In this document: one piece after another, positions 1-6,546 of the stretch
How positions within the stretch are numbered: position 1 is the first letter of the stretch
Layout of the letters: every line of letters begins with the position of its first letter
Assembly: GCA_028876695.1 (NCBI GenBank)
Contig: JAGWRH010000204.1
Coordinates: 1 to 8,041, forward strand
DNA: 8,041 nt
Direction: 5' to 3'
Source of the DNA: Acidobacteriota bacterium
GTDB taxonomy: Bacteria; Acidobacteriota; Terriglobia; Acidiferrales; UBA7541
The notes under the pieces: generated by a model
What the model was told of the DNA's origin: nothing
Seen by the model: the letters and a program-made list of their open reading frames with translations, nothing else
The model's database searches: none
Translations under genes and position numbers: made by a program

Positions 1-48
1 CGAACAGCTAATAGAAAGCGGCTAACATTCGAGCAGCCTGTGAATCTT

Positions 49-77
49 AGAATAGCGGTTCGCCCGGCACGCGTCAA
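49..77 (-). promoter_or_regulatory. Sigma70-like promoter pointing out of the left edge
   Basis: On the minus strand TTGACG (77-72) is followed after exactly 17 bases by TATTCT (54-49). The -35 hexamer matches the TTGACA consensus at five of six positions and the -10 matches TATAAT at four of six, with ideal spacing. Transcription would start near base 42 and run leftward, so the gene served lies outside the window. The short frame from the minus-strand ATG at 28 meets a stop after six codons, so the leader must be longer. The call rests on motif matching only. Confidence 0.4.
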
Positions 78-193
78 ACCCTCGCACCCCTTCCTGTTCC
101 AGCGTTTACGAACCATTCTGCCTTGCTCGCTCACCTCGCGCGGTGATACCTTGCCTCCGTTTCGCGGTGTCTGCTCCGCTCGCGATCTGGCAC

Positions 194-199
194 TATAGT
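194..199 (+). promoter_or_regulatory. Possible -10 box for the OPT transporter gene
   Basis: TATAGT matches the TATAAT consensus at five of six positions and lies 37 bases before the transporter start codon, so transcription would begin near 206 and leave a leader of about 30 bases. No good -35 hexamer is seen at the right distance: the sequence 17 bases upstream is CTGCTC. The assignment is therefore weak. Confidence 0.2.
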
Positions 200-236
200 T
201 TTCCAACGCGGCCTTAGAGGCTCGTTCGAGAAGCGC

Positions 237-2441
237 TTGGCCACTGATCTTCAGAAATCGCCCGCGGCGCCCGAGGGCTTTCGGCCCTATGTCGGGCCCG
301 AAGAAACTCCCCGCGAATTCACCTTGCGCGCGGTGGCGCTCGGAGCACTTTTCGGAATCTTATTCGGCGCGGTTTCCGTCTATGTTGGCCTGCGCGCCGG
401 TCTCACCGTTTCGGCGTCGATTCCCATCGCGGTTCTCTCCATCAGCATCCTGCGCGCTTTCGGCCGCGCCACGATTCTCGAAAACAATATTGTCCAAACC
501 ACTGGATCGGCCGGCGAATCCGTCGCTGCCGGAGTGATCTTCACCATCCCTGCGCTGATTTTCCTGGGCTTTTCGCTCAATACCGAGTACTGGCGCATCT
601 TCTTCCTCGCGCTGCTTGGTGGCACGCTCGGCGTGCTGTTCATGATTCCTCTTCGCCGCCAGCTGATCGTGAAAGAGCACGGCAATCTAACCTTTCCTGA
701 AGGCACTGCCTGCGCGGACGTTCTCGTCGCAGGCGAGCGCGGCGGGTCCTTTGCCGGCCGCGTTTTCTGGGGCCTCGGCCTCGGTGGCGTGTACACGTTC
801 TGCATGAATACGCTCGGCCTTTGGCCCGGCCAGCCGGAATACCAGCCGCGGTGGCTGCCCGGCGCATCGTTCCGCGCCGCCATCACTTCGGAATATCTTG
901 GCGTCGGGTACATCATTGGCCCGCGCGTGGCCGGAACGCTGTTTGCCGGAGGCGTGATCTCCTGGCTCGTCCTGATGCCGGCGATTCGCTTCTTCGGCTC
1001 GCTCGCGCCGAATTCCCCGCTTTATCCCAGCACCGTCCCGATCCCGCAGATGACGCCCGACATGCTGTGGGCCAGCTATATCCGCCCGATGGGTGCGGGA
1101 GCCGTGGCCGCTTCCGGCCTGATCACGCTGCTCAAGACCATGCCGACCATTATTTCGGCGCTCAGCGCCGGGTTGAAGGACGTCCGCGACAAGAGCGCCG
1201 CGGTCGCCCAAGCGCTGCGCACCGAGCGCGACCTCTCCATGCGCTTCGTAATGATCGGCTCCGCTGTGATCGTGGTTATGGTGTGGGCGCTCCTCAAGTT
1301 CAAGCCCATTCCCGGAGCGGAAACCGGCATCATCGCCAATCTCATCGCCGCCGTGTTCGTGGTGGTGTTCGGATTCTTGTTCGTCACCGTGGCTTCGCGC
1401 ATTAGCGGTTTGATCGGAAACTCTTCGAATCCCGTCAGCGGCATGACCATCGCCACGCTGATGGCCACCTGCGCCATGTTTCTGGTCATGCACTGGACCG
1501 CCAATTCATACGCCGCCCTCGCGCTTACAATCGGCGGAATCGTTTGCATCGCCGCGGCGATCGCCGGCGCCACTTCCCAGGATTTAAAAACCGGCTTCCT
1601 CGTCGGCGCCACTCCGTATTGGCAGCAGATCGCGCTCGTGGTCGGCGTCGCCGTTTCCGCGCTTGCCGTGGGCGGCACCCTCATTCTCATGAACGTGGGT
1701 CTCGCTCAATATAAGCCGGTACATATGGCTCTCGATCTGCAGCGCCTGCCCGAAGGCGTGGAGTTGCAATCCAGCAACTACGCCTATAACGGCAAACCGT
1801 ACGTCCTGGTGAACGCCATCGGTTCCAACGTGATTCCCGACGGCAAATATCTTTATGATCGCGGCACGCACGAAATCGAAATTCAGTGGGTGCAGGGCAT
1901 CGGCAGTGAACAAGCCGCCGCGCCGCAAGCGCGTCTGATGGCCACCGTCATCAGCGGCATCTTGAATCGCCGGCTGCCGTGGCGCTTGGTGTTTTTAGGC
2001 GTGTTTCTCGTGATTACCGTGGAACTGCTCGGCATCCGCTCGCTTCCGTTCGCGGTGGGTTCATATCTTTCAATCGCGACCACCATGGCGATGTTCGCGG
2101 GAGGCGTGGTGCGATGGCTCGCCGAACGCAGCTCGGAAAAGAAAAGTGATTCCGAAAGTGACGTGAGTCCAGGATCGCTTTACGCCAGCGGATTAATCGC
2201 GGCTGGTGGCGTATTCGGCTTGCTGGCGATCATCATCAACTTGTTGCAGGATCCCGAACTCAGCAAACGGGTGCCGCACTGGGTGGTTGGATTGTTTGGG
2301 CTGCCGTGGTCGGCGGGCGTTTTCGCGTTCGGCGCCCGCTTCATGCCCCGGCTCAGCCAGCGGCCGGAGCTCGGCGTCGCGCTGTTCGTCCTGCTCGCAG
2401 TTACCCTTTTCGTATCGGCGCGCAAAAAGCTTGCGCGTTAA
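237..2441 (+). CDS. OPT family oligopeptide transporter
   Basis: Integral inner-membrane transporter of the oligopeptide transporter (OPT) superfamily, prokaryotic branch. Characterised members move small peptides, amino-acid conjugates or metal-siderophore complexes, probably by proton coupling; the substrate here cannot be read. The 734 residues contain many hydrophobic segments: about 32-52, 55-73, 97-115, 121-138, 174-192, 232-250, 285-303, 336-354, 365-386, 403-421, 427-445, 464-488, 584-600, 604-622, 650-670 and 683-700, with a last one at 711-727. The conserved N-terminal stretch NNIVQTTGSAGES (83-95) and KEHGNLTFPEGTACADVL (146-163) are typical of the family. A polar loop at about 490-563 precedes the family-like APQARLM block (562-568). 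The start is TTG: no ATG lies upstream in frame, and MATDLQKSPAAPEGFRPY fits the expected N-terminus. The ribosome binding site is poor: AGAGG lies 16 bases upstream and GAGAAG only 3. The exported hydrolase begins about 30 bases downstream, suggesting co-transcription. Confidence 0.95.
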   Translation: MATDLQKSPAAPEGFRPYVGPEETPREFTLRAVALGALFGILFGAVSVYVGLRAGLTVSASIPIAVLSISILRAFGRATILENNIVQTTGSAGESVAAGVIFTIPALIFLGFSLNTEYWRIFFLALLGGTLGVLFMIPLRRQLIVKEHGNLTFPEGTACADVLVAGERGGSFAGRVFWGLGLGGVYTFCMNTLGLWPGQPEYQPRWLPGASFRAAITSEYLGVGYIIGPRVAGTLFAGGVISWLVLMPAIRFFGSLAPNSPLYPSTVPIPQMTPDMLWASYIRPMGAGAVAASGLITLLKTMPTIISALSAGLKDVRDKSAAVAQALRTERDLSMRFVMIGSAVIVVMVWALLKFKPIPGAETGIIANLIAAVFVVVFGFLFVTVASRISGLIGNSSNPVSGMTIATLMATCAMFLVMHWTANSYAALALTIGGIVCIAAAIAGATSQDLKTGFLVGATPYWQQIALVVGVAVSALAVGGTLILMNVGLAQYKPVHMALDLQRLPEGVELQSSNYAYNGKPYVLVNAIGSNVIPDGKYLYDRGTHEIEIQWVQGIGSEQAAAPQARLMATVISGILNRRLPWRLVFLGVFLVITVELLGIRSLPFAVGSYLSIATTMAMFAGGVVRWLAERSSEKKSDSESDVSPGSLYASGLIAAGGVFGLLAIIINLLQDPELSKRVPHWVVGLFGLPWSAGVFAFGARFMPRLSQRPELGVALFVLLAVTLFVSARKKLAR
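2419..2437 (+). other. Small hairpin at the 3' end of the transporter gene
   Basis: CGCGCAA (2419-2425) and TTGCGCG (2431-2437) are perfect inverted arms around the 5-base loop AAAGC, ending just before the TAA stop codon. No T-run follows, so it is not a canonical intrinsic terminator. It could slow decay of the upstream message or simply reflect a Lys/Ala/Arg-rich C-terminus. Confidence 0.25.
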
Positions 2442-2471
2442 TCCGCAGGCATCGGTAATACTCTGGACGAA

Positions 2472-2645
2472 ATGCGTGTGCTGAAATTTTTCGCTATTGC
2501 GATCTTTGTAGTGTTTGCCGCAGCCGGGCTGCGCGCGCAGACGCCCAGGTGGCAACCATCCTCAGGGCATACGCAGATTCCGATTTGGCCGGGAGCAATT
2601 CCCGACGCGCAACCGTCTCAGGACAAGAGTACGCGAAGCGCATGA
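2472..2645 (+). pseudogene. N-terminal fragment (signal peptide) of the alpha/beta hydrolase, out of frame with its body
   Basis: An ATG at 2472, 30 bases after the transporter stop, opens a 57-codon frame ending at TGA 2643-2645. A partial Shine-Dalgarno, GGAC, lies a few bases upstream. The first 22 residues are a clear Sec signal peptide: positive start (MRVLK), hydrophobic core FFAIAIFVVFAAAG, and a signal-peptidase-I-like site LRA|QT after residue 22. The mature part then reads PRWQPSSGHTQIPIWPGAIP, a proline/tryptophan-rich start that precedes the catalytic domain in exported esterase/lipase-like hydrolases of this type. The catalytic body continues in another frame from around 2616-2642, so this is the 5' piece of one broken gene rather than an independent small protein. 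One missing base (or two extra) between about 2610 and 2642 would restore a single protein of about 328 residues. Confidence 0.75.
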
Positions 2646-3457
2646 CGGACCATTTGGTTGCTGGAAGACCGTATCTGTTCGTCGGCAACGTCTCTCGGCC
2701 GACAATCACGGTCTACTCCCCCAAAATCAACAACACCGGCATTGCAGCCGTCGTTTTTCCCGGCGGAGGATTCCAGGTGCTTGCGATCGACCTCGAAGGC
2801 ACGGAGGTCTGCGAGTGGCTCACCTCGCATGGAATTACCTGCGTGCTCCTGAAGTACCGGGTGCCGAATTCAGGTCCGCATTGGGAGCGGCAATGCCGAT
2901 GCCAGGTCGCCCCGAAAGCGCCTACGGCGCTCGAAGATACGCAGAGGACCATGGGCCTCGTGCACTTGCACGCCAAGGACTGGCATATCGATTCGCACAA
3001 AATTGGAGTCGTCGGATTCTCGGCCGGTGGATATCTGGTCGCGGCAATCAGCACCAACTTCGAGAAGCGTCTGTACCCGCCGATCGACGCGGCTGACAAC
3101 GAAAGCGCGCGACCTGATTTCGCGGCCGCCATTTATCCTGGGCACCTCTGCGAATTTCCGGGTCGCAAATGTTCTGACAAAGACCTGGAGTTGAATCCAG
3201 ACGTTCGAGTGACGGCTCAAACCCCGCCCACATTTCTGGTGCAAGCGGAGGACGATAACGTCGACGGCGTCGACCAGGCGCTGACTTATTTCATTGCGCT
3301 GAAGAATGCGAAAGTTCCTGCCGAGATGCATTTGTACACGCAGGGCGGACACGGATTCGGGCTCCGGCGAACGAAGCTGCCGATCACGCAATGGCCTGAG
3401 CTGATGGAGAAATGGCTCACGACGATCGGGATCGCTTCAGATCACCGCACGCAGTAA
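2549..3457 (+). CDS. Alpha/beta hydrolase, esterase/lipase-like (BD-FAE/xylanase-B-like group), 5' end frameshifted
   Basis: Alpha/beta-hydrolase fold enzyme, probably a carboxylesterase acting on acyl or sugar esters outside the cytoplasm; the substrate is not determined. Numbering from the open frame (302 aa, GTG at 2549), the oxyanion-hole motif is FPGGGF (70-75), the nucleophile elbow GFSAGG (156-161) with Ser158, the acid Asp235 or Asp236 in VQAEDDNVDG, and the catalytic His268 in GGHGFG. The triad therefore appears intact. Family-like blocks include YSPKINNTGIAAVVFPGGG, LEGTEVCEWLTSHGITCVLLKYRVP and TAQTPPTFLVQAEDD. The first roughly 25-30 residues from the GTG look spurious, because the family-like N-terminus and a signal peptide are encoded in a different frame from 2472. 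If the frameshift is real, translation of the body might begin at ATG 2642, giving an unexported form without a strong ribosome binding site. The stop is 5 bases from the convergent galT stop. Confidence 0.85.
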   Translation: MATILRAYADSDLAGSNSRRATVSGQEYAKRMTDHLVAGRPYLFVGNVSRPTITVYSPKINNTGIAAVVFPGGGFQVLAIDLEGTEVCEWLTSHGITCVLLKYRVPNSGPHWERQCRCQVAPKAPTALEDTQRTMGLVHLHAKDWHIDSHKIGVVGFSAGGYLVAAISTNFEKRLYPPIDAADNESARPDFAAAIYPGHLCEFPGRKCSDKDLELNPDVRVTAQTPPTFLVQAEDDNVDGVDQALTYFIALKNAKVPAEMHLYTQGGHGFGLRRTKLPITQWPELMEKWLTTIGIASDHRTQ

Positions 3458-3462
3458 CCGCG

Positions 3463-4461
3463 CTATTTTGCTTCGCGTAAGAAACGCGCGGATTCTTCCG
3501 GCGGCGTGGGATTGATGTAGAAGCCCGTGCCCCATTCGAACCCCGCGACCTTGGTGAGCTTGGGCATCACTTCGATGTGCCAGTGGTAATGGTCGTTGAT
3601 TTCCTCGCCGATCGGCGACGTGTGCACCACGAAGTTGTACGACGGCCGTAGCAGCGCGCCGTCGAGCCGCGTTAGAAACTCTCCCATCAGTTTCGCCAGG
3701 TTCTGATAATACGGCGCGGGCATATTTTCGAACGCGGAGCTGTGCTGCCGGGGCAGGATCCACGTTTCAAACGGGAAGCGCGGCGCGTAAGGCGCGATGG
3801 CGATGAAATGGTCGTCCACCTGGATCACTCGCGACTCGGTTTCCATCTCCTGCCGGATCATGTCGCAGAAAATACAGCGCTCTTTTTCATCGTAGTAGCG
3901 CTTCGAACTGTCCACTTCTTCGCGGACACGCTTGGGCACGATGGGCAGAGCGATCAGCTGCGAATGTGCGTGTTCGATGGTCGCGCCAGCGGCTTCGCCG
4001 TGATTCTTGAAGAGCAGCACGTACCGGAAGCGGCGGTCATTTTTCAGATCGAGCATCCGGTCGCGGTATGCCCAAAGCGTCTCTTCCACGGATTTCGCTG
4101 GCATTGTCGCCAGCGTCTGGAAATGATCGGCCGTTTCGATGATCACTTCGTGCGCGCCGACGCCGTTCATGCGATCGAAAAGGCCCTCGCCTTCACGGTC
4201 GAGTCCGCCCTCGATGCCCAGCGCGGGAAACTTATTGGGCACCACGCGCAGCGACCATCCGGGCGTGTTGCGCCCGGAGCCGTTGCGGCCATAAGCTAGA
4301 ACTTCGGGGGGAGTTTTCCCTTCGTTGCCGGGGCAGAACGGACACACTCCTACACCTTTGATCTGCACGCTTTCGCGCACAAAATCCGTGGGCCGTTTCG
4401 AGCGATCCGTTGAAATGATCACCCACCGCCCGGTGATAGGATCTCTCCGAAGCTCCGGCAA
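3463..4461 (-). CDS. galT: Galactose-1-phosphate uridylyltransferase
   Basis: Cytoplasmic Leloir-pathway enzyme that exchanges galactose-1-phosphate with UDP-glucose to give UDP-galactose and glucose-1-phosphate through a uridylyl-histidine intermediate. The 332 residues span the N- and C-terminal GalT domains of the HIT superfamily, a usual length. The N-terminus MPELRRDPITGRWVIISTDR is typical. Probable metal ligands are Cys40 and Cys43 (CPFC), His104 (AHEVIIE) and His164. The active-site motif is EHAHSQ (163-168), with His166 as the presumed nucleophile and Ala where E. coli has Pro. A second CIFC pair is at 196-199, and HYHWH (291-295) with the FEWGTGFYINPTPPE block closes the C-terminal domain. 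The start is TTG, supported by a strong Shine-Dalgarno and by the expected N-terminus; no ATG fits. It is the last of four minus-strand genes, 84 bases after yraN, and converges on the hydrolase. Confidence 0.96.
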   Translation of the reverse strand: MPELRRDPITGRWVIISTDRSKRPTDFVRESVQIKGVGVCPFCPGNEGKTPPEVLAYGRNGSGRNTPGWSLRVVPNKFPALGIEGGLDREGEGLFDRMNGVGAHEVIIETADHFQTLATMPAKSVEETLWAYRDRMLDLKNDRRFRYVLLFKNHGEAAGATIEHAHSQLIALPIVPKRVREEVDSSKRYYDEKERCIFCDMIRQEMETESRVIQVDDHFIAIAPYAPRFPFETWILPRQHSSAFENMPAPYYQNLAKLMGEFLTRLDGALLRPSYNFVVHTSPIGEEINDHYHWHIEVMPKLTKVAGFEWGTGFYINPTPPEESARFLREAK

Positions 4462-4468
4462 CTTCTTG

Positions 4469-4477
4469 TCCTCCCCC
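4469..4477 (-). promoter_or_regulatory. Strong Shine-Dalgarno deciding the galT TTG start
   Basis: On the minus strand GGGGGAGGA (4477-4469) lies 7 bases before the TTG at 4461-4459. It is the best ribosome binding site in the window and fixes the unusual TTG initiation codon. No other in-frame start sits at a suitable distance from it. Confidence 0.75.
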
Positions 4478-4545
4478 GAAAGTCCGCGCGTCGGTGCGCC
4501 AGGTTACTCGCCACGAGTTTACTTGATTCTGAGGGCATCGGCCGA

Positions 4546-5028
4546 CTATGGGCTCGACGGCGCGCCGGAAGTAAACGCCCCCTTGTGCAAACGCAGCACC
4601 GGTCGCGCGCCCGGCCTCGATTCGATGGCGATCACGTCGAAACGGTGCGGCACGCCCTCCAATCGGCGCGCGCGAAGAAATTGCCCCGCCATGCGCGCCA
4701 GAACCCGTTCCTTTTCCGCGTTCACGGACTGCTCTGGCCGCGGCCGCGCGGCGTTCTCTGTGCGCGTCTTTACTTCGACGAACGCGAGCACTGGTCCATC
4801 GTAACCAACCAGGTCGATTTCGCCCTTCCATCCCGGTGCGGTGTAGTTGCGCGCGATCATCACGTATCTCTGCCGGCGAAGATACCAATAGGCGTAGGTT
4901 TCGCCGCGGATTCCGGTGCGCCGCGCCCGCGTGCGCGTTTCCGGCTCCGGCGCATTGTCCCGCGCGGGCTCGGCCAGCCCTTTGCGGGCCGCGAAACTCA
5001 CTGCCGCAAACATAAAACGTGCGATCAC
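4546..5028 (-). CDS. yraN: YraN/UPF0102 family nuclease-fold protein
   Basis: Small conserved protein of the UPF0102 (YraN) family, which has a restriction-endonuclease-like (PD-(D/E)XK) fold and no firmly established role. With the start chosen here the protein has 160 residues. The core runs from GIRGETYAYWYLRR (39-52) through NYTAPGWKGEIDLVGYDG (61-78) to AFVEVKTR (82-89). The predicted metal-site residues Glu43, Asp72, Glu85 and Lys87 are all present, as is the C-terminal RFDVIAIE strand. The frame stays open to a TTG at 5130, but that would add residues overlapping the aminotransferase gene by 74 bases. GTG at 5028 is preferred because GAGAAAGG lies 8 bases upstream; ATG at 5013 is the alternative. 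The 35-residue N-terminal stretch rich in Arg, Ala, Pro and Glu is not conserved-looking. It follows the aminotransferase by 28 bases, so translational linkage is plausible. Confidence 0.9.
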   Translation of the reverse strand: MIARFMFAAVSFAARKGLAEPARDNAPEPETRTRARRTGIRGETYAYWYLRRQRYVMIARNYTAPGWKGEIDLVGYDGPVLAFVEVKTRTENAARPRPEQSVNAEKERVLARMAGQFLRARRLEGVPHRFDVIAIESRPGARPVLRLHKGAFTSGAPSSP

Positions 5029-5036
5029 GCTCGAGG

Positions 5037-5044
5037 CCTTTCTC
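5037..5044 (-). promoter_or_regulatory. Ribosome binding site supporting the yraN GTG start
   Basis: On the minus strand GAGAAAGG (5044-5037) is followed by 8 bases and then GTG (5028-5026). It sits between the aminotransferase stop codon and the yraN coding region. It favours GTG 5028 over ATG 5013, for which the same element would be 23 bases away. Confidence 0.5.
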
Positions 5045-5056
5045 GCCCGGGTAACT

Positions 5057-6412
5057 TCAAGTCGTCCGTTCGGCTTCGGCAATGCACGCATCCAAGGTTC
5101 GCAGCGCAAAATCCGCCTGCTCTTCGTCAACGATCAATGGAGGCGCGAGCCGCAGCGAATTTTCTCCCGCGCCCAGAACCAGCAAACCTTTTTGAAACGC
5201 CTCTTGGATCACCCGGTTGCGGATTTCCGGCGCGCGTTCTTTTGTCTTCTGGTCGCGAACGATTTCGATGCCGATCATCAAGCCTTTTCCGCGAATATCG
5301 CCGACGCTCCTGTGCTGTTCGCGCCAATCCGCGGTCCGGCGGAAAATAAATTCGCCGACGCGAGCCGCGTTGGCGATCAGTTCGCGTTCCAGCAAACCGA
5401 ACGTCGCCAGCGCAGCGGCCACCGCCACCGGATTGCCTCCAAATGTAGAGGCGTGCGCCCCCGGCTTCCAGTCCATCACGTCCGCCTTCGCGATCATCGC
5501 ACCGAGCGGCATGCCTGAGGCGATTCCTTTCGCGGTGCAAACGATGTCCGGCTCGATGCCAGCATGATCGCAAGCCCACCATTTCCCGGTGCGCCCCATG
5601 CCGGACTGTACTTCGTCCACCGCCAGCAAAATTCCATGGCGGCGACAGAGCTTTTCAAGCCCTTGCAAAAATTCCACCGGCGCCGGCACGTAGCCGCCCT
5701 CGCCCTGAACCGGCTCGATGAAGATCGCGGCCACATCCTCGGGATCGACGAGCCGTTTGAAGAGCTCGCACTCGATGTGCGCGAGCGCATCGGAGGCGGC
5801 GTGCTCCGGACGGACGCCGTACGCACCTCGGTAGCTATCAGGATACGGCGTGTGAAACACACCCGCCAGCAACGCGCCAAAATGCTTCCGCTGCACCGCT
5901 TTGCTGGCCGTCAGCGAAAGAGAGCCCAACGTCCGCCCGTGAAAGCATCCCTGAAAGGCGATAAATTTATCCCGGCGCGTGTGGTAGCGCGCCAGCTTCA
6001 TCGCCGCTTCGATCGCCTCTGTGCCTGAATTGCAGAAATAGACGCGATTTGGTGCGTTTCCGGGCGCGATCGCGGCGAGTTTCTCGGCCAGATCGACCAT
6101 CCCCGGATAATAAAAGTCCGTGCTGGACATGTGAATCAATTCGGCGGCTTGGCGCTGGATGGCGGCCACGACTTGCGGATGGCAATGTCCCGTGGCGACC
6201 ACGGCGATACCCGCCGCGAAATCGAGGAAGATGTTTCCGTCAACGTCCTCCACCATCGCGCCGTGGCCGCGCTTTGCGACCAGCGGGTACTCGCGCGTGT
6301 ACGACGGCGAAATCACGCGGCGGTCGCGCTCGACAATTTCTTTTGCCTTCGGCCCTGGCAACGCGGTGATCAGTTCGGGAAGACTGGCAAGCTTTTTCTC
6401 GGCAGGTTGCAT
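5057..6412 (-). CDS. Class III PLP-dependent aminotransferase (GABA/ornithine/acetylornithine type)
   Basis: Cytoplasmic fold-type I, class III (omega) aminotransferase that moves an amino group from a terminal-amine substrate such as 4-aminobutyrate, ornithine or acetylornithine to a 2-oxo acid. The 451 residues are slightly longer than GabT/ArgD because of an N-terminal extension with the motif LPGPKAKEIVERD (18-30), seen in the subgroup that includes archaeal ornithine aminotransferases and broad amino-acid racemases. Visible PLP-site features are NSGTEA (128-133), CFHGRT (156-161), IEPVQGEGG (232-240), DEVQSGMGRTG (266-276, cofactor-nitrogen Asp266), the Schiff-base lysine Lys295 in TAKGIASG, and STFGGNP (322-328). 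The C-terminal domain ends with SLRLAPPLIVDEEQ. All catalytic residues look intact. ATG 6412 is supported by GGAGGG just upstream. The exact substrate is unresolved; racemase activity cannot be excluded. Confidence 0.94.
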   Translation of the reverse strand: MQPAEKKLASLPELITALPGPKAKEIVERDRRVISPSYTREYPLVAKRGHGAMVEDVDGNIFLDFAAGIAVVATGHCHPQVVAAIQRQAAELIHMSSTDFYYPGMVDLAEKLAAIAPGNAPNRVYFCNSGTEAIEAAMKLARYHTRRDKFIAFQGCFHGRTLGSLSLTASKAVQRKHFGALLAGVFHTPYPDSYRGAYGVRPEHAASDALAHIECELFKRLVDPEDVAAIFIEPVQGEGGYVPAPVEFLQGLEKLCRRHGILLAVDEVQSGMGRTGKWWACDHAGIEPDIVCTAKGIASGMPLGAMIAKADVMDWKPGAHASTFGGNPVAVAAALATFGLLERELIANAARVGEFIFRRTADWREQHRSVGDIRGKGLMIGIEIVRDQKTKERAPEIRNRVIQEAFQKGLLVLGAGENSLRLAPPLIVDEEQADFALRTLDACIAEAERTT

Positions 6413-6416
6413 GATT

Positions 6417-6422
6417 CCCTCC
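6417..6422 (-). promoter_or_regulatory. Ribosome binding site of the aminotransferase gene
   Basis: GGAGGG on the minus strand (6422-6417) lies 4 bases before the ATG at 6412. This confirms the start codon, the only clear ATG start among the minus-strand genes. Confidence 0.65.
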
Positions 6423-6530
6423 GGCGATCAATTTTTCAGGCGCCAGGCAACGCGCGCCCGGCATTTGGCCGAGGAGGACGAATCAATCAACGCCGAAAAG
6501 ATTCGGGCGCTCGCGGGAAGGCTGGACATG

Positions 6531-6546
6531 GCGCCACGCGTGGCGC
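6531..6546. repeat. Perfect 16-bp palindrome downstream of cysS
   Basis: GCGCCACGCGTGGCGC reads identically on both strands. It lies 25 bases beyond the cysS stop codon in the 159-base gap before the aminotransferase gene. It is directly followed by a second perfect palindrome, GCATGCATGC (6547-6556), and flanking CATG copies (6527-6530 and 6548-6551) extend the potential cruciform. No T-run follows on either strand, so it is not a standard terminator. It may be an operator-like site, a degenerate repetitive element or a factor-assisted 3' hairpin. A partly similar sequence occurs at 6439-6457. Confidence 0.55.

Larger units (their letters stand above)
1..236. other. Non-coding leader upstream of the OPT transporter gene
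   Basis: No gene is supported here. Short open stretches exist, for example a minus-strand frame from an ATG at 116 that runs off the left edge, but its translation is not recognisable and no ribosome binding site precedes it. No tRNA-like cloverleaf or T-arm is visible. The composition is pyrimidine-rich on the plus strand around 80-190. The region appears to be a divergent intergenic spacer: it contains a minus-strand promoter-like element (49-77) and, close to the transporter start, a TATAGT hexamer (194-199). Confidence 0.6.

Noticed and set aside
1..116. Minus-strand frame open from ATG 116 to the left edge
   Set aside because: The 38 visible codons give an unrecognisable basic peptide, there is no ribosome binding site, and the promoter-like element lies within it.
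687..1493. A 268-codon minus-strand frame inside the OPT transporter gene
   Set aside because: Its translation is dominated by His, Gly, Asp and Arg, as expected for the reverse complement of hydrophobic codons; no family resemblance.
2605..2645. Programmed ribosomal frameshifting joining the two hydrolase frames
   Set aside because: No X-XXY-YYZ slippery heptamer or obvious downstream stem is present; mutation or assembly error is simpler.
3474..3488. Hairpin CGCGT-AAGAA-ACGCG as a terminator between the hydrolase and galT
   Set aside because: The stem is only 5 bp, lies inside the galT 3' coding end and has no following T-run on either strand.
4506..4518. Hairpin ACTCG-CCA-CGAGT between yraN and galT as a terminator
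   Set aside because: Short stem, 3-base loop and no U-tract; galT could still be read through from yraN.
5029..5130. Extended N-terminus for YraN from a TTG at 5130
   Set aside because: The added residues overlap the aminotransferase coding region, have no family character and no ribosome binding site; GTG 5028 has a good one.
4585..5349. A 254-codon plus-strand frame across yraN and the aminotransferase 3' end
   Set aside because: Arg/Pro/Phe-rich shadow translation antisense to two supported genes.
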